Source: Telopea speciosissima (taxonomy: Eukaryota > Streptophyta > Magnoliopsida > Proteales > Proteaceae). Taken from it: a stretch of 64,000 nt of DNA. The DNA lies in contig NC_057920.1 in the NCBI RefSeq assembly GCF_018873765.1, positions 14,707,307 to 14,771,306 on the forward strand, written 5' to 3'. The translations under genes were made by a program, and so were the position numbers. Below the pieces are notes generated by a model, which did not search any database, was not told the origin of the DNA, and saw nothing but the letters and a program-made list of their open reading frames with translations. Below, piece by piece: positions 33,976 to 46,141 of the stretch; the stretch's first letter is position 1; each line of letters begins with the position of its first letter.

Positions 33976-35338
33976 TCATAAACCCATCTAGGTTCATTTC
34001 TTGGCCCCACAAGGTGGCTCTAGGGCATGATTTACTTGGTTTCTTACTCAAACTCTATTGGTTTTGAGTGATGGCAGTCATCGATACCGTAGATGAGCAA
34101 CCAACCCATATGGATGATTAGGGTGAGTTGTGAAACCCTAAAGCTTGAAAAGGGAGTCGTAGGTCTCCTAAAGGCTATAAATACAAGTTTTCTCACGTGA
34201 TAAGGACCCTCGATCGATTCCTTGAACAAACTCTTAATATATGGAGTCCCTCCTTAACTAGAGTGAGTTGGAAAGAGCAAGTTTGAAGGCCTAAGTGGGA
34301 ATCCAAGTTGAGAGAAACCTCTAACCTTATATTTTCATGGTTCTTCAGTAAGGTAGGATTCAATTCATTTCTTTTGGTTATTTACACCCTTTCTTCTCTT
34401 CTCTTCGCTTATTTTGCATACCCAAAGGGGTGTGTGACCCTACCTTTTTAGATAGTGGTCATATACCCATGTTTAATCAATTTTATTGTTTTATTTAGGT
34501 TATATTCATGTTTTATAATTATGTACATTAGCCTCTTTCTTTTCTCTTTTTATCTCCTAGATGAGGTTTTGTATTTGTTTTCTCTATGCATGCTTAGTTT
34601 ATGATATAGTGTTTTTATCCTCTTTTCATGACGATTCCATGATAGAGATCTTATTATATGCCTCATATTAATATGTTATGATCCATCTCTTCATAATTTA
34701 TTTGCTTCTTTTCTAATATGGTATTTCACTTCTTCTCTATGCATAAATTAAAAAATTTTTATGGCAAGTTAGCATGATATTTTATGTCTTTTTATATATC
34801 CATGGTTATTTTCATGGTAGATCTAGGTTTTCATTCATTTTTAGGTAATATGTGTCATTGGTTTTCGATCATGTTGTTTTTCATCTTCTGCAGGGTTTTC
34901 ACCTTTAGAATAGGTTTTTATTCTTCCTTCTAGGGCTTGGCCTTGATTCTAAATAATAACACCATGACTTATCCAATGGGAAATTGATCTAACCATTGGT
35001 TTGAGAACGGGTTAGGTTACAATCAAGGGAATGTGTTTTGATTCATACTGATCTGAGAACGGGTCTAGCTAGCCATTTCTCAGACCAAATATAGGTCTAG
35101 ACCCTAATATAAGTGGTGACTCGCTATATATTTTGATTCATCTCATTTATATATTAGGTAGAGGATAAGTATGCCCCTTCGCCGTAGTATCATTATTCTC
35201 ACACCACTTAAGATTGCAAATATGCCGCTTATAGTCCTAGTTGTCTCTAACAATGGGTTTTCTAGTGAATTCCCTTCAGAACTCGGCAACACAAAGTGCA
35301 TGTAGAACCTAGATTTTTCCCCACAACAATTTCTCTAG
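33976..35338 (+). repeat. Probable solo gypsy-type LTR, right part
   Basis: Continuation of 20461-21261. A TATA box (GGCTATAAATAC, about 34172-34183) fits an LTR promoter. The block CTAGACCCTAATATAAGTGG, then TGACTCGCTAT, near 35098-35128 matches one at about 59760-59791. The end, TTTTTCCCCACAACA at about 35338, resembles plant gypsy LTR ends. ATTT lies on both outer sides (20457-20460 and 35339-35342), a weak target-site candidate. Confidence 0.45.
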
Positions 35339-35952
35339 TGATTTGTGGAAGGATAATTAAGGAAGAAAGTAGTAAATTTACATCATTAGTCCTGTTAAAT
35401 AATTGATGGATCAACTTATAAGGAGCTACAATGTATGGTTACAACAAAAATATATCTTCTATTTTGTGGTGGTGGCAATGGAGAGTCGATAGTTTAGAGT
35501 CGAGACTCATATAAGTTGGGTCTTTTTGTTTTTTAAAACCAGTTTCAATATATTTCTTAAATGATCAAGAACTGTCTTTTTATTCATTCCAAAAAAAAAC
35601 TGATCAAACATCACATACATGTAAAGTGTTTTTTTTTTTTGGTTTAAACATTACTATATATACACACCCTTACATGATAGCTTGCCTAGAAACAATATTA
35701 GACTATTCATATGTTGATCACATGGCAACTTGATGGACCCAAAATTTTTAAATAGATAAACCTAGGATCCATAATAGACATACATGGGTGGATATCTAAT
35801 TGAAACGATCGTATCATGGATTCATTATAGTCTTGAAATTATATATATAAGGAAACAACAACCCTAAATTTGAGTTTGAAGTTTTACACGTGGTTAAATT
35901 AGACCGTTTTAAAATTGCCACATGGCGTGGGTGAGTGAGATGTCTTATTAAG
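35339..35952. other. AT-rich spacer
   Basis: No gene or element recognised. Confidence 0.5.
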
Positions 35953-36121
35953 GGATCAGGATCGTCTCCAGGGAGCAGGGAACTCCCAGGGCACTGTCAG
36001 CCGTTGGGTTGTACTGCACACATCCCTAGGCGTGCGCTAAGATGTGTGCGGCACAACTCAACCGCTGGATGCCCCCTGGCAACAACTTGGGCGCACACCT
36101 CCCTAGAGACGAGCTAAATTC
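35953..36121. mobile_element. Mutator-like MITE, 169 bp
   Basis: Flanked by an exact 9-bp repeat, CTTATTAAG (35944-35952 and 36122-36130). The arms GGATCAGGATCGTCTCCAGGGAG and (complement) GGAATTTAGCTCGTCTCTAGGGAG are inverted, with an inner palindrome GTTGGGTTGTACTGCACACAT/ATGTGTGCGGCACAACTCAAC. GC-rich in an AT-rich setting. Confidence 0.8.
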
Positions 36122-36130
36122 CTTATTAAG

Positions 36131-36603
36131 AGATTCTTTTAGGATGAGGTTCCTTGAAAATAAAAATTTATATTTAAATAAGGGATTTTCTTAATGATAT
36201 CCGTCAAGGTGTCAAATAATTTATAATCTTACTTTTTTTTTCTTTTAATATAACATAATTTTTTTCCAACAAGAGTAATATTGTCATTTTACATACATAC
36301 TCACAAAATGAGCATGACAATGACACCTTTTGATAATGTTATAATATGCCATTTTCAATATTTTTTAAAATTATTTTTATATAATTTTGGACAATAAAAC
36401 AAGGGACAATTGAAAAAAAATATTTAAAATTCTAAATACATTTATAGAGGTGTCATTAGATCCACCCTGTAAATAAATGATTTTACATTCAAACTCTGCC
36501 TCGGTGACCTCAAGTTCACATTTTTCATTTATAAAGCCCAACTTAGGAAAATAAAATGAATTGAGCCGTCTTTTAGCTCACCCTACCTGTCTTGAGGCTT
36601 ATT
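36131..36603. other. AT-rich spacer
   Basis: No gene or element recognised. Confidence 0.5.
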
Positions 36604-36768
36604 AGTGAGCGAGCTTTGGTGCAACGGTTAAGTTGCACTAATACAACTTGTTGGTTGCACGTTCGAAACTTGGACACACCCTCTATTACGAAGCAGAAGT
36701 TAAGGCTGCACACATTTGCCCCTCCTAGATCTTGCGGGAGCCTTCTGCACTGGGTTGCTCTTTTTCCG
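36604..36768 (+). mobile_element. tRNA-derived SINE (Au-like)
   Basis: It has an A-box-like TGGTGCAACGGTTAAG (36614-36629) and a B-box-like GTTCGAAAC (36661-36669). The body (GTTAAGGCTGCACACA, GCGGGAGCCTTCTGCACTGG) and T-rich tail are characteristic, as I recall, of plant Au-family SINEs. No clear target duplication. It is not a functional tRNA gene. Confidence 0.75.
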
Positions 36769-37396
36769 TTTTTGACAAAAAAATATTGGACCAAATTCTA
36801 ATCCGATCCCTTATTGGGTTTCGGATTGCTTGCCCTAACCGCCGTTGGGTAGTAGAATGTGTTCGTGTTTGGTGGCGGGTTATCATCGATCGCCCCATCA
36901 TCCGGAATTCCGGATTCCTGTTTAGTTTCATACACAAACAAATGTCTATAAAAAGAAAAGACAATAGACGATACTCGTCGGGGATCTGGGAAGCGAAATA
37001 GTAAATGTTGTTGATCCTCTCAGACCAGCAGCAGCAAATGCACATGCCAATTGCCATGTGACATGTTGGATCTGTGGAACGCTGCATGAAAGCCAGCATA
37101 AAATAATTGTCCAGTTTTTGTTTAAATATAACACACCTATGACCTACCTACATTATGACTCTCCTGAATTGAATTTTTACCAAAAAAGGCACCCCTCTTC
37201 CTCCTTTTCCCTTGGTAAGAGTAGGACTCTATTGGTTTATCTTAGCCTTCCCTTCTAGTTTAGCTTGGATTAGATTAAGATAGACCTACATTATTGAATT
37301 TTGAAAAAAAAAAAAAAAAAGTTTTCCACATCCTATGGTCAAGGAAATTTAAAAAAAATCTAAGAATCATAATTATTCTACCCCTATTGTACTAAG
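36769..37396. other. Spacer without recognised genes
   Basis: Frames over 36725-37134 show no domain. An A-run lies at 37303-37320. Confidence 0.5.
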
Positions 37397-37613
37397 TAGG
37401 GGTGCAAGTTTGAGCCAACGATCCCGAGCCCGCCTAAACCAGCCTTGAGCTCGATAGGGCATGAGTTGGATTAGGATTGAAATTTCTAAGCTCGAAGTAT
37501 GGCCGGTTGGGTCTGGGCTAAAGCTTTGGGCTTGGCTTGAGTTGAGCAAAGGGGACTTAGGGTTGGCTGGGGTTTTAAAAAATCCAGCCCAGCCTAGCTC
37601 GATTGCACCTCTC
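37397..37613. mobile_element. hAT-like MITE, 217 bp
   Basis: The ends TAGGGGTGCAAG and TTGCACCTCTC are inverted. The flanking 8-mers GTACTAAG (37389-37396) and GTACGAAG (37614-37621) match at 7 of 8 positions. The element is GC-rich inside (GGGCTTGGCTTGAGTTG). Confidence 0.75.
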
Positions 37614-38449
37614 GTACGAAGTCAATAATATGTGCCCATTGTTCCCCAATATCATTTCCACATTGTTTGAACCCCTTGGCCTTCTCCTTTGACTGTGGGT
37701 GAAAAAAACACTCCGTCCAAAATATAAAAAGAGCATAAAACTTGTTAATGATGGTCCAAATTTTTGCCAAATTCTACCATGTGGTAGATAAGATGAAAGA
37801 GTCTAAATTTTGTGGATATGTAAACCTCAAAGTCCCCAACCTTTTTCTCAATTAAAAGACAGTTGCCTAAGTGGCAAAATAAAACCCTAAAAATCTACAA
37901 ATTACAAGAGGATGCATAAGCATACATGGATGATTGCAAAATACAAAATGGGTATCAATACACTAGAGAGGGTATTTGATACTTTACCAAAAGCAAAAAA
38001 GAGAGGGTATTTGACGTAATTAGGTGCTGAAATTTGTTGTGTACCTAATTAAATATTTGTTTGGATCGAAGTGTCTAATTAAATATTGAAAGAAAGTTTT
38101 TTGCAGGGGTGTATGCATTTTGCGCTCAAACACAGAGGGGGCAAAATGATCACTTCGGCCCCATGAAAGGCGATAATGACTGCCCATTGATGCCTCCACA
38201 TGTGCTTCCATTGGCCTTTGTGCTCACACAAGGGCATACTCCTCCATAGAGAACTCTTTCCCTTATGTATTAGATCAACCTATTCAACTATAAAAATTGT
38301 CACATTATCCTCACATGGCTAGCAATTGACAAATCAAATGAATATTATTCATATTTATTGAAAAAAAAATTCAAATAAATACAAATTTTGGAAAAATATT
38401 TATTTCTTCGTATTTCAGTTCTAAGGAACCAGAAAAATCATGGATTTAA
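37614..38449. other. AT-rich spacer
   Basis: A partial relative of the foldback core (GGGGGCAAAATGATCACTTCGGCCCC) lies at about 38138-38163. Otherwise nothing recognised. Confidence 0.45.
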
Positions 38450-38690
38450 AAATTGATATCAGATCGACCAATACGGTTGGCCAATCATATCAATATGGGT
38501 GTGTCCGATACCAGATTAGTGGTAAAAAAACCAGGGGCCCAAAATAGTAAAACAAAAGGGTACAAATATCTTGCAGGCAAAATCATCCAATACAGAATCA
38601 GGCATGTATCGGTATCTGCCTCTAGTGATATGGATATAGATAAAGATATGGCCAATCCGATACCAATTCTTTAAACCATGCTCTACATCT
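38450..38690. repeat. Dispersed repeat (GATACCAAT...AAACCATG type), also at 50505-50756
   Basis: Both stretches carry several GATATCRG/CCGATACCA blocks and end GATACCAATWCYTYAAACCATG. It looks like a degenerate MITE family; no target duplication resolved. Confidence 0.5.
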
Positions 38691-38834
38691 ATGCCGAAAC
38701 TAAAATGGAACATTCTTACTTGAGCATTCCTGCTTTTGCATCGCTTTAGATAACCGTTCAGGAAATTAGATCGGTTGAACCGACCAATTTGAATCTAGTC
38801 AATTCCAATTCCGATTTATCATTTTAAACCAATT

Positions 38835-39250
38835 TTAGGTAGGGCAGTAAATGGATAACCGAAAATCCGAATTCGATATGCATCCGTATCCGTTTAGGGA
38901 CATCCGTATTCGTTTTGAGATATCCGGAAAAAAATCCGAATCCAAATACTTAATTATAAAAAATTAAGTAAATAACGATCTTTGGGGTTTTTGAGGATTT
39001 AACAAGTTCTAGAATATGAGGAAAAGAGAATCATGATCTAACACTATGGATTGAGAGTGAATTGTATCCACTAGGGTAAGGTTCGAGTTACACAAGGCAG
39101 ATGTGTAAACGAATGGCCGAAAATCCAAATTCGATCCGCATTCGAATCCATCCGAATCCATTTAGAGGTATTCGTATTCGACCAGAAAATATCCGAATCC
39201 AATTACATCCGATCCGTATCCGAGCCAAATCCTGTTTACAAGCCTAATTT
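38835..39250. repeat. Repeat rich in ATCCGAATYC units
   Basis: Two related arms (38850-38950 and 39100-39235) share GGATAACCGAAAATCC/GGCCGAAAATCC and many TCCGTATCCG/TCCGAATCC units. The right side ends TGTTTACAAGCCTAAT, inverted relative to the GTGTAAACG at 39102. It lies 140 bp upstream of the tubulin TATA box. Confidence 0.45.
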
Positions 39251-39386
39251 TAGGTAAATTTAAAGCGGGATTCAGGTCGATTCTTGGCGATTCGGATCTG
39301 AGTCGGTCTCGTAAACCGTGCAATACAAAAAATGTCCCGTTCGCTGTATTATTGCCGAAACTCATCGTTTGTCTCTCCGCACCGCC

Positions 39387-39395
39387 TATTTATAA
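39387..39395 (+). promoter_or_regulatory. TATA box of the beta-tubulin gene
   Basis: TATTTATAA, about 155 bp upstream of the ATG, leaving a plausible leader of roughly 125 nt. Confidence 0.65.
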
Positions 39396-39547
39396 CCTGC
39401 CAACTGTTTTCGGAATTGCGTGAAAGCAAAAGGTCGGAAGAACCCTCCGGGTGCCGGCCTCACTATAACCTAATCCGGAGCCAAAGCTCTAGGTGAAAAT
39501 CCAGAGCCAAACCAAGATTCCTCAAGAGTGAAGAAAATCGAGAGATC

Positions 39548-42500
39548 ATGAGAGAAATCCTTCACGTTCAAGGTGGACAATGTGGAAACCAGATCGGAGC
39601 CAAGTTCTGGGAAGTCATTTGCGACGAACATGGCGTCGATCCAACGGGGAGATTCAGTGGCGGAATGTCCGATCTGCAACTCGAGAGGATCAATGTCTAC
39701 TACAATGAGGCTTCTGGTGGACGATACGTTCCTAGGGCTGTTCTTATGGATCTGGAGCCTGGCACGATGGATAGCATCAGATCTGGACCATATGGTCAGA
39801 TCTTCCGCCCTGATAATTTCGTCTTCGGACAATCCGGTGCTGGAAATAATTGGGCCAAGGGTCACTACACTGAAGGAGCCGAGTTGATCGATTCTGTTCT
39901 TGATGTCGTTCGTAAAGAGGCTGAAAATTGTGATTGTTTGCAAGGTAAAGGCTGGCTTAATTATCATTCTCATATGGTTTATTTAAGTGACGTTTCGTGG
40001 TTTTGTTTTAATTCTTTCTTCTGTAAATGAACTCTGTGTTAGACAAGACGATCACCTTTCAATTTTGCATTTTTTTTAATCTTACGGAGCCTCTGGTCTA
40101 CATTTACCATCTATTCAAAGTTTGGAGTGTGATATGAGATCTGCTAGTGTACATTTTGATTTTTTGCATGGAAATATTGGAATTTAGACGATTGACCTCG
40201 ATTCCGATATTTATATTTTAGCAGTTTCTACAATTTCACATATGATGAGACTTCTCAATCTTTATGAGAGTGTCAATTCTGTGTCATTATGTATTTATTC
40301 TTCATGATTTGCTTAGATCTGATTTTGAATCTAAGTAGGAGAGTAATTCTTGTAATGGTTGATACAAATTTTCGAGGAGGTCATGTCATTTGGTTGATTC
40401 TTTCCGATAATAACTTTGATATTTCACAATGACAGGATACGGTGTTTTGATACCAGGGATGAGACTTGTCAGCTTTCTATTTTGAATGACGGTATATGAG
40501 TTCTGATTGAAGGCTGAGACTAATGTGATTTCTGTTTCGGTCTCATTTCCTTTCCTTGTTTTCCACATGAATGTGAAGTCCTCTTGTTGCAAATTAAAAA
40601 ACATAATGTGATTCTGTCTGAAATTGTTGGATCCTTGATTCATAATATTCTGCAGTCTTGTTTTAATTTCTTAGTATTTCTATTAGATTTCCAATTTTTT
40701 GCTCCTTGAACATCTGGATCTGATATTAAGAATCATTACGTCCTGTCTTTTCTCTTCTCTTCCTCTGTTTTGATTTCTGAATATCTCTTTTTGTGCTTCT
40801 AGTTCTCCTAATGCCTTTCATTGTATCTTCCTTTAGTATTACAGCCGATTGTCTTATCATGTTATTGTATTCTCATCTAAGTCTTTTTTCGTTTTTGTTT
40901 AAATTTTCGTATCATAGAACAATGCTAGGCTGACACCATGCAAGTAATCTCTGAGTACAATATCCCAACTTTTCAAGTAGCTTCTTGTCTTACATTGATC
41001 TTTGGTCCTTTTTAAGATGATGATTGACCCAACATCATTGAGCACCAAAAAAAACCCAACATCATTCATGGAGTATTATATGATAATGCAATGTTACTTA
41101 TAGGTTGCCATGCCTAAGAACCTTTTTTTTTTAACAGATTTTGCTGGGCTAGTCACTCAGTTGTAAAATGCATGAATATTTTCAAGATATCGTTGAGGCT
41201 CACTACTACTAGCAAGGCCTCTCTCTCGCTCTCTCTGACTCTGTCTGTGTGTGTTATGAGATCCCTAGCAAAGAGTCATTCCACTGTACTTTTGTATTGA
41301 TAGAATTTATAGATAAATAACTTCAATGATGTGTTATTCTGATGGTAAACCAGAAGCGTACTATCTTACAGCACCAACATCTTTGGGTCTGTTTGATAAC
41401 GTTTATAAAAACTGTTTTTTGTCACAAAAACATGTTTGACAATACCTTTGTTTTGAAATTTTTGCTTTTGATAACAAATACTAGTGTTTTTTATAAAACA
41501 AAAAAAAAGGTTTCAACCGAGTTTTATTATTTTTGCACTACAGTTCCAAGTAATGGAATTTTTCCCTTGGAAATAGAAGGATAATTATGTTGTTTTACTT
41601 TAAAGAATAAAACCACCCCTGACCTTTTCTATATCTCTCCCCAAACCTCTCATATGTCACATTGACCACATCTCTCTCCCATCTTCAATCTTCATTTCTC
41701 TTCCCTCTCTTTTCCTATCTCTCTTATCTGTCCCCGATATCCTCTCTCTCCCTCTGCTTCAAGCCATGGCTGGCCATTTTGAGCACGCACGTATTATGGT
41801 TCAGGTTCTAACATCCCAGCCCAAAATCGGACTGGGGGGTTGGGCTTGAACTAGGGATAAAATGATTTTCAAGCTGGGTTGGGTTTTCAAAACCTGGGAT
41901 TGGTTTTCAATTTTAGGTGGCTTTAATGTTTTTTGATGGTAACAAAAAGAGATAAAATGGTTTTTCTGTTTCTGAAGGAAAACAGGGAAAATGTTATCAA
42001 ATGACCCCATTTTTTTCCAGCAATTTGCATTTTTAGTAGGAAAACTAGGGTAAAGGAAGCCATCATTACAGAGAAAGGTGGGCAGGTTGGACAATGTCTA
42101 CTGAAAGATTAAAAATCAAAAAATTATATAATAGAACTTTTAAAGGTATATTTTTATCAAGACCATTAATCAATTGATACAGTCCTATGATGCATGGTAA
42201 AGAATCGGACCAGATAAAACTAATGTGACTAGAACACTTGTGGTCCAGATCTTATAAAAGTCATTTCTTTTAGGGGGAGTAGGAGACCAAGCAGAAACTG
42301 GTTAAAGACAAAATGAACAGTTTATGTCCAAAAATTGGGCTCAATGAAGCATTCAGTGGACTCCCAATTTGTTACTGTTTGGAGAATATGAAGGCCTTGT
42401 GCAAAAGTCCTGTTTTGAGTATTTCGTCCCAGTGGTCTGTTTGTTGGTTTGACCATAAACTTTAGGTATTTACAAAGTTTTATTGCTTCATTCAGAGTGG

Positions 42501-43620
42501 TATTTAAGAAAAAGTATTTGTTTAGTACTGCTGGTTTGCTGATCTCACTCCATTTCTGTCTTCTTATGTCCAGGTTTTCAGGTATGTCACTCCCTTGGAG
42601 GAGGCACAGGTTCTGGGATGGGGACCCTCCTGATATCAAAGATGAGGGAGGAGTACCCGGATAGGATGATGCTTACATTCTCGGTCTTCCCCTCTCCAAA
42701 GGTCTCTGATACAGTTGTGGAGCCCTACAATGCCACCCTGTCTGTGCATCAATTGGTGGAGAATGCAGATGAGTGCATGGTCCTAGATAATGAAGCACTC
42801 TATGACATCTGCTTTAGGACCCTGAAGCTCAGCACTCCAAGCTGTGAGTTTCGTGTCATCAGTTGCTTTTCTGAACAGCAACACACAAAAATTGACTTCC
42901 ACACTTAATGGCCTTGATTTTACTTTCTTGTTTGCAGTTGGAGACCTGAACCACTTGATTTCAGCAACCATGAGTGGTGTGACATGCTGTCTGAGGTTCC
43001 CAGGTCAGTTGAACTCAGACTTGAGGAAACTGGCGGTGAACCTTATTCCATTCCCGCGCCTGCACTTCTTCATGGTGGGGTTTTCTCCACTCACCTCCCG
43101 TGGATCACAGCACTACATCTCGCTCACTGTACCTGAGCTGACCCAGCAAATGTGGGATTCAAAGAACATGATGTGTGCAGCAGACCCCCGACATGGACGT
43201 TACCTGACTGCCTCAGCCATGTTCAGGGGAAAGATGAGCACCAAGGAAGTTGATGAGCAGATGATTAATGTGCAGAACAAGAACTCATCGTATTTCGTGG
43301 AGTGGATCCCCAACAATGTGAAGTCGAGTGTTTGTGACATTCCCCCAACAGGGCTAAAGATGGCGTCAACTTTTATTGGGAACTCAACTTCAATTCAGGA
43401 GATGTTCAGGAGGGTGAGTGAGCAATTCACTGCGATGTTCCGGCGCAAGGCTTTCTTGCACTGGTACACTGGGGAAGGAATGGATGAGATGGAGTTCACA
43501 GAGGCTGAGAGCAACATGAATGATTTGGTGTCAGAATACCAACAGTACCAGGATGCCACTGTTGAGGAGGACGAGGAAGGTGAATATGAGGAGGGACTCG
43601 AAGATAACTACGAGGGCTGA
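39548..43620 (+). CDS. TUBB: Beta-tubulin (three exons, 449 residues)
   Basis: Exons 39548-39944, 42574-42843 and 42938-43620 join in frame for 449 codons plus stop, with GT-AG introns of 2,629 and 94 bp at the positions usual for plant beta-tubulins. The product polymerises with alpha-tubulin into microtubules and binds exchangeable GTP. Seen: the N-terminal MREI autoregulation tetrapeptide, the GTP-binding loop GGGTGSG at the start of exon 2, and the acidic C-terminal tail [18 protein letters not shown]. Length is normal. Odd point: the M-loop reads [13 protein letters not shown], where most family members have GSQQYRSL or GSQQYRAL, so two lateral-contact positions (about 280 and 282) are changed. 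No frameshift or early stop. Intron 1 contains no recognised gene. Confidence 0.97.
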
Positions 43621-44574
43621 ATGGGATGATGGTAGCAACTATTTTGAAATTGGAATCAGTTCTTTCATATGATGGGCTTCCCTACCCATCAGTGTGGAAG
43701 GTGCTTATTCTTTTCCATTGTTCCTTTTCTTCTTGTGCTACTGCTATTTTTCTGCTCTCATATGACAACATAGTGTGCTACATTTTTAAGCTGGCTTTGA
43801 ATATTTTTAAACCGTCTTTAAATAAGGAATTGTTAGGCTCTCTTTGGTATGATTTACATTTCTATTTATTAATTGTATTTCTATTTTTCCAGGTATTTGG
43901 TATGATTTTTGTTCCTTATTCCTGTTTAATTAAATTAAAAGTCATAAATAGTTGAGTTGCTCTTTATGATTTATGATCACAAAATCAATTATTTTGATTT
44001 ATGCACAAAACCATCAATGAGCACTAGACTCCTTCCCCTCAAGTCGAGGGACATTGCAGTCATTTATTCTTAAAAGAAAAATATCAATCCCCAATTCCCA
44101 TCTTTAAATTCTTCCACGCAGAATTTTCTTCTTCCCTCTCCCTCCCCTCAAACTGCCATAACCAGGTCCCCCGCTTCCTGACCCTTGCCGACCCCCACTC
44201 CTACTTTGGTGATTGCAGCCACCACCACCACTAGAGCCTTAACCATTGTCAGGTCCTACCACCAAGTCTAGAACCATGACCAAAATCAACACAAGGAGAA
44301 GAAGCTATATCGATCAATGAGTTGCATGATCAAAGATCGAGAACGAAGAAGTTGTGGCCTGATGCAAGGATCCATAGATGTCTTCCCCTTTCTGGGGAGA
44401 GACATAACTCCAAAGAGAAAGCCTTCATTTTGTTCGAAGGTTAGGGTATGTGTCAGGTGATTGACTGGGAAGGTGTTAAGCATCCAGTGTGAAACCGGTC
44501 TTCCTAAATTGCAAGCTTTTATAGTATATTATTTACAAATATAAAAGGTGAGAATATATGTATAATTTTACCTG
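43621..44574 (+). other. Tubulin 3' UTR and spacer
   Basis: T-rich 3' UTR-like sequence to about 43950, then spacer with no recognised gene. Confidence 0.5.
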
Positions 44575-44593
44575 TGTTTGCATTAATGTGATT

Positions 44594-45848
44594 TTTTTTT
44601 TTGCTAAAGGTCAGCAAAATTGTATTAAAATGAAATAATAGTGGTACAAAGAATGGTTGAAAGGGTCCTTAAAGAGTAACCAACGATCCAAAGGATCCTG
44701 GCAATCTTACAAAGAAAGCATTACTAAAATCTGTAGTTTGGTCGCCCAGAAGCTTCCCAGTTAACAGAATTAGCAATAAGACTTGGTGCAGTATTCCAAA
44801 TAGATGTTGTCTTTCTTTCGGCTGCCAAGTTTGTAAGAGCTTTAGCTGTCGAGTTTGCTTCTCTGAAGCAGTGTGTAACCCGCCATTGGATGGAGTCCAA
44901 GAAAGACTTGGCTGACCAATTCCTGCATGAGATACCATGGGAATGTCAAAGAGAATGGTCGCAACTGCTGCTTGTGAATCACTCTCGATCCATAGGTTCT
45001 CCGGCTTCATCATGCTGGCATGTCTGACGCCAGCGAGAAAAGCTTTCATCTCAGCCATATAATTTGTGCCTATCCCAAGGAAAGCCGCAAAGCAGCTCTT
45101 CACAGCTCCATAATGGTCTCTAAACACACCTCCTGCCCTCGTAGCTCCTGGGTTTCCTAAAGAGGACCCATCAATATTCAGTTTCAACCAGCCGAGAGGG
45201 GGGTGTCTCCATCTTACTTCAGAAATGATCTTAGGGGGGGGGGGCCTAGAGATCGCAACATTAAGAGCTCTTGCCAAGGAAAGATACTGGACCGACCGAA
45301 TAATGGTTCCTTTACCTCTAGTGCAATCAGCCATCTCAGCAAAGCAAGCTCTTGCAACTTGAGTGGGAGTTCTCTGCAGGTTATCATAGCGCCACCTATT
45401 GCGTTCCAACCAAATATGCTTACAGCTAATAAGGAGCAAAACACGCCAGGCATGCGGCAAAGGAACCACCTTGGTCTTTCTTCGCCACCACGAAAAAAGC
45501 CTTTCAATAGAGGGGAATCCGCTCCAAGTCTGATTAAACCCATACAGGATCTCTCTCCATACCTGTGCTGAAAAACCACACTCCAAGAAAACGTGATGGC
45601 TTGAATCACTAGCTGCAAGGCAGAGATCACATCGAGATACTACAGGAACTGCTTTGCGTCGCACATTGTGATCAGTTGGAAGGGCATCGGGCACTACACA
45701 CCAGCCAAATACAGAGGTTCTAGGGAGGAGGTCTCGATCCCAGAGCGTTGAAGTCCAACCCGGCCGAGTCGCCTTGACACTTATGGATTCCCAGGCAAAT
45801 TTGACGGTGAAGTTTCCAGAGCTGGTGTGCGCCCAAAAACGCCAAGCT
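44594..45848 (-). mobile_element. 5'-truncated LINE with 19-bp target duplication
   Basis: TGTTTGCATTAATGTGATT occurs exactly at 44575-44593 and 45849-45867. The poly(A) tail (T-run on the plus strand, 44594-44602) lies at the left, so the element is on the minus strand, truncated at its 5' end (right). The perfect duplication and long open frame suggest a fairly recent insertion. Confidence 0.9.
44669..45848 (-). pseudogene. LINE ORF2 C-terminus: zf-RVT and RNase H
   Basis: The minus-strand frame is open from the truncation point (about 45848). It has zf-RVT signatures (FWAHTSSGNFTVKFAWESI, CDLCLAASDSSHHVFLEC) followed by an RNase H-like domain (WLKLNIDGSSLGNPGATRAG, EMKAFLAGVRHA, WIESDSQAAV). 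A frameshift after about residue 260 replaces the last part of RNase H. The usual C-terminus is readable in another frame (REANSTAKALTNLAAER region, about 44790-44840). Reverse transcriptase and endonuclease are missing. Confidence 0.82.
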
Positions 45849-45867
45849 TGTTTGCATTAATGTGATT

Positions 45868-46141
45868 ATCCCAGTCAAAATCCTTTAAAAAGTTCCATTC
45901 GGGCGACCCTTGATGGCTGTTGACTAACCCAATCATTTTATAGCATTCCATTAAAGCATTCATCAGAATTCATTTTTAGTCCTGTTGTTCAAGGATGTAC
46001 AGACATCCAGTAGAGCCGAATTCCATCCGGTATGGTCATTTGATTATCTAATGGGATCTTGTGGGAAATCCAGCAGCATAAGGACGTTTTAGGGTTGGAT
46101 ACTTTTGGATGGACCGGAATGATATATAATATATAAATTAT
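45868..46141. other. Spacer
   Basis: Nothing recognised. Confidence 0.5.

Noticed and set aside
36614-36670. tRNA gene-like A and B boxes
   Set aside because: Spacing and downstream body fit a tRNA-derived SINE; no cloverleaf with an acceptor stem is evident.
39470-39973. Minus-strand frame over tubulin exon 1
   Set aside because: Antisense shadow of a strongly conserved exon.
44286-44483. Minus-strand frame after the tubulin gene
   Set aside because: Short, no domain, no promoter or splice context.
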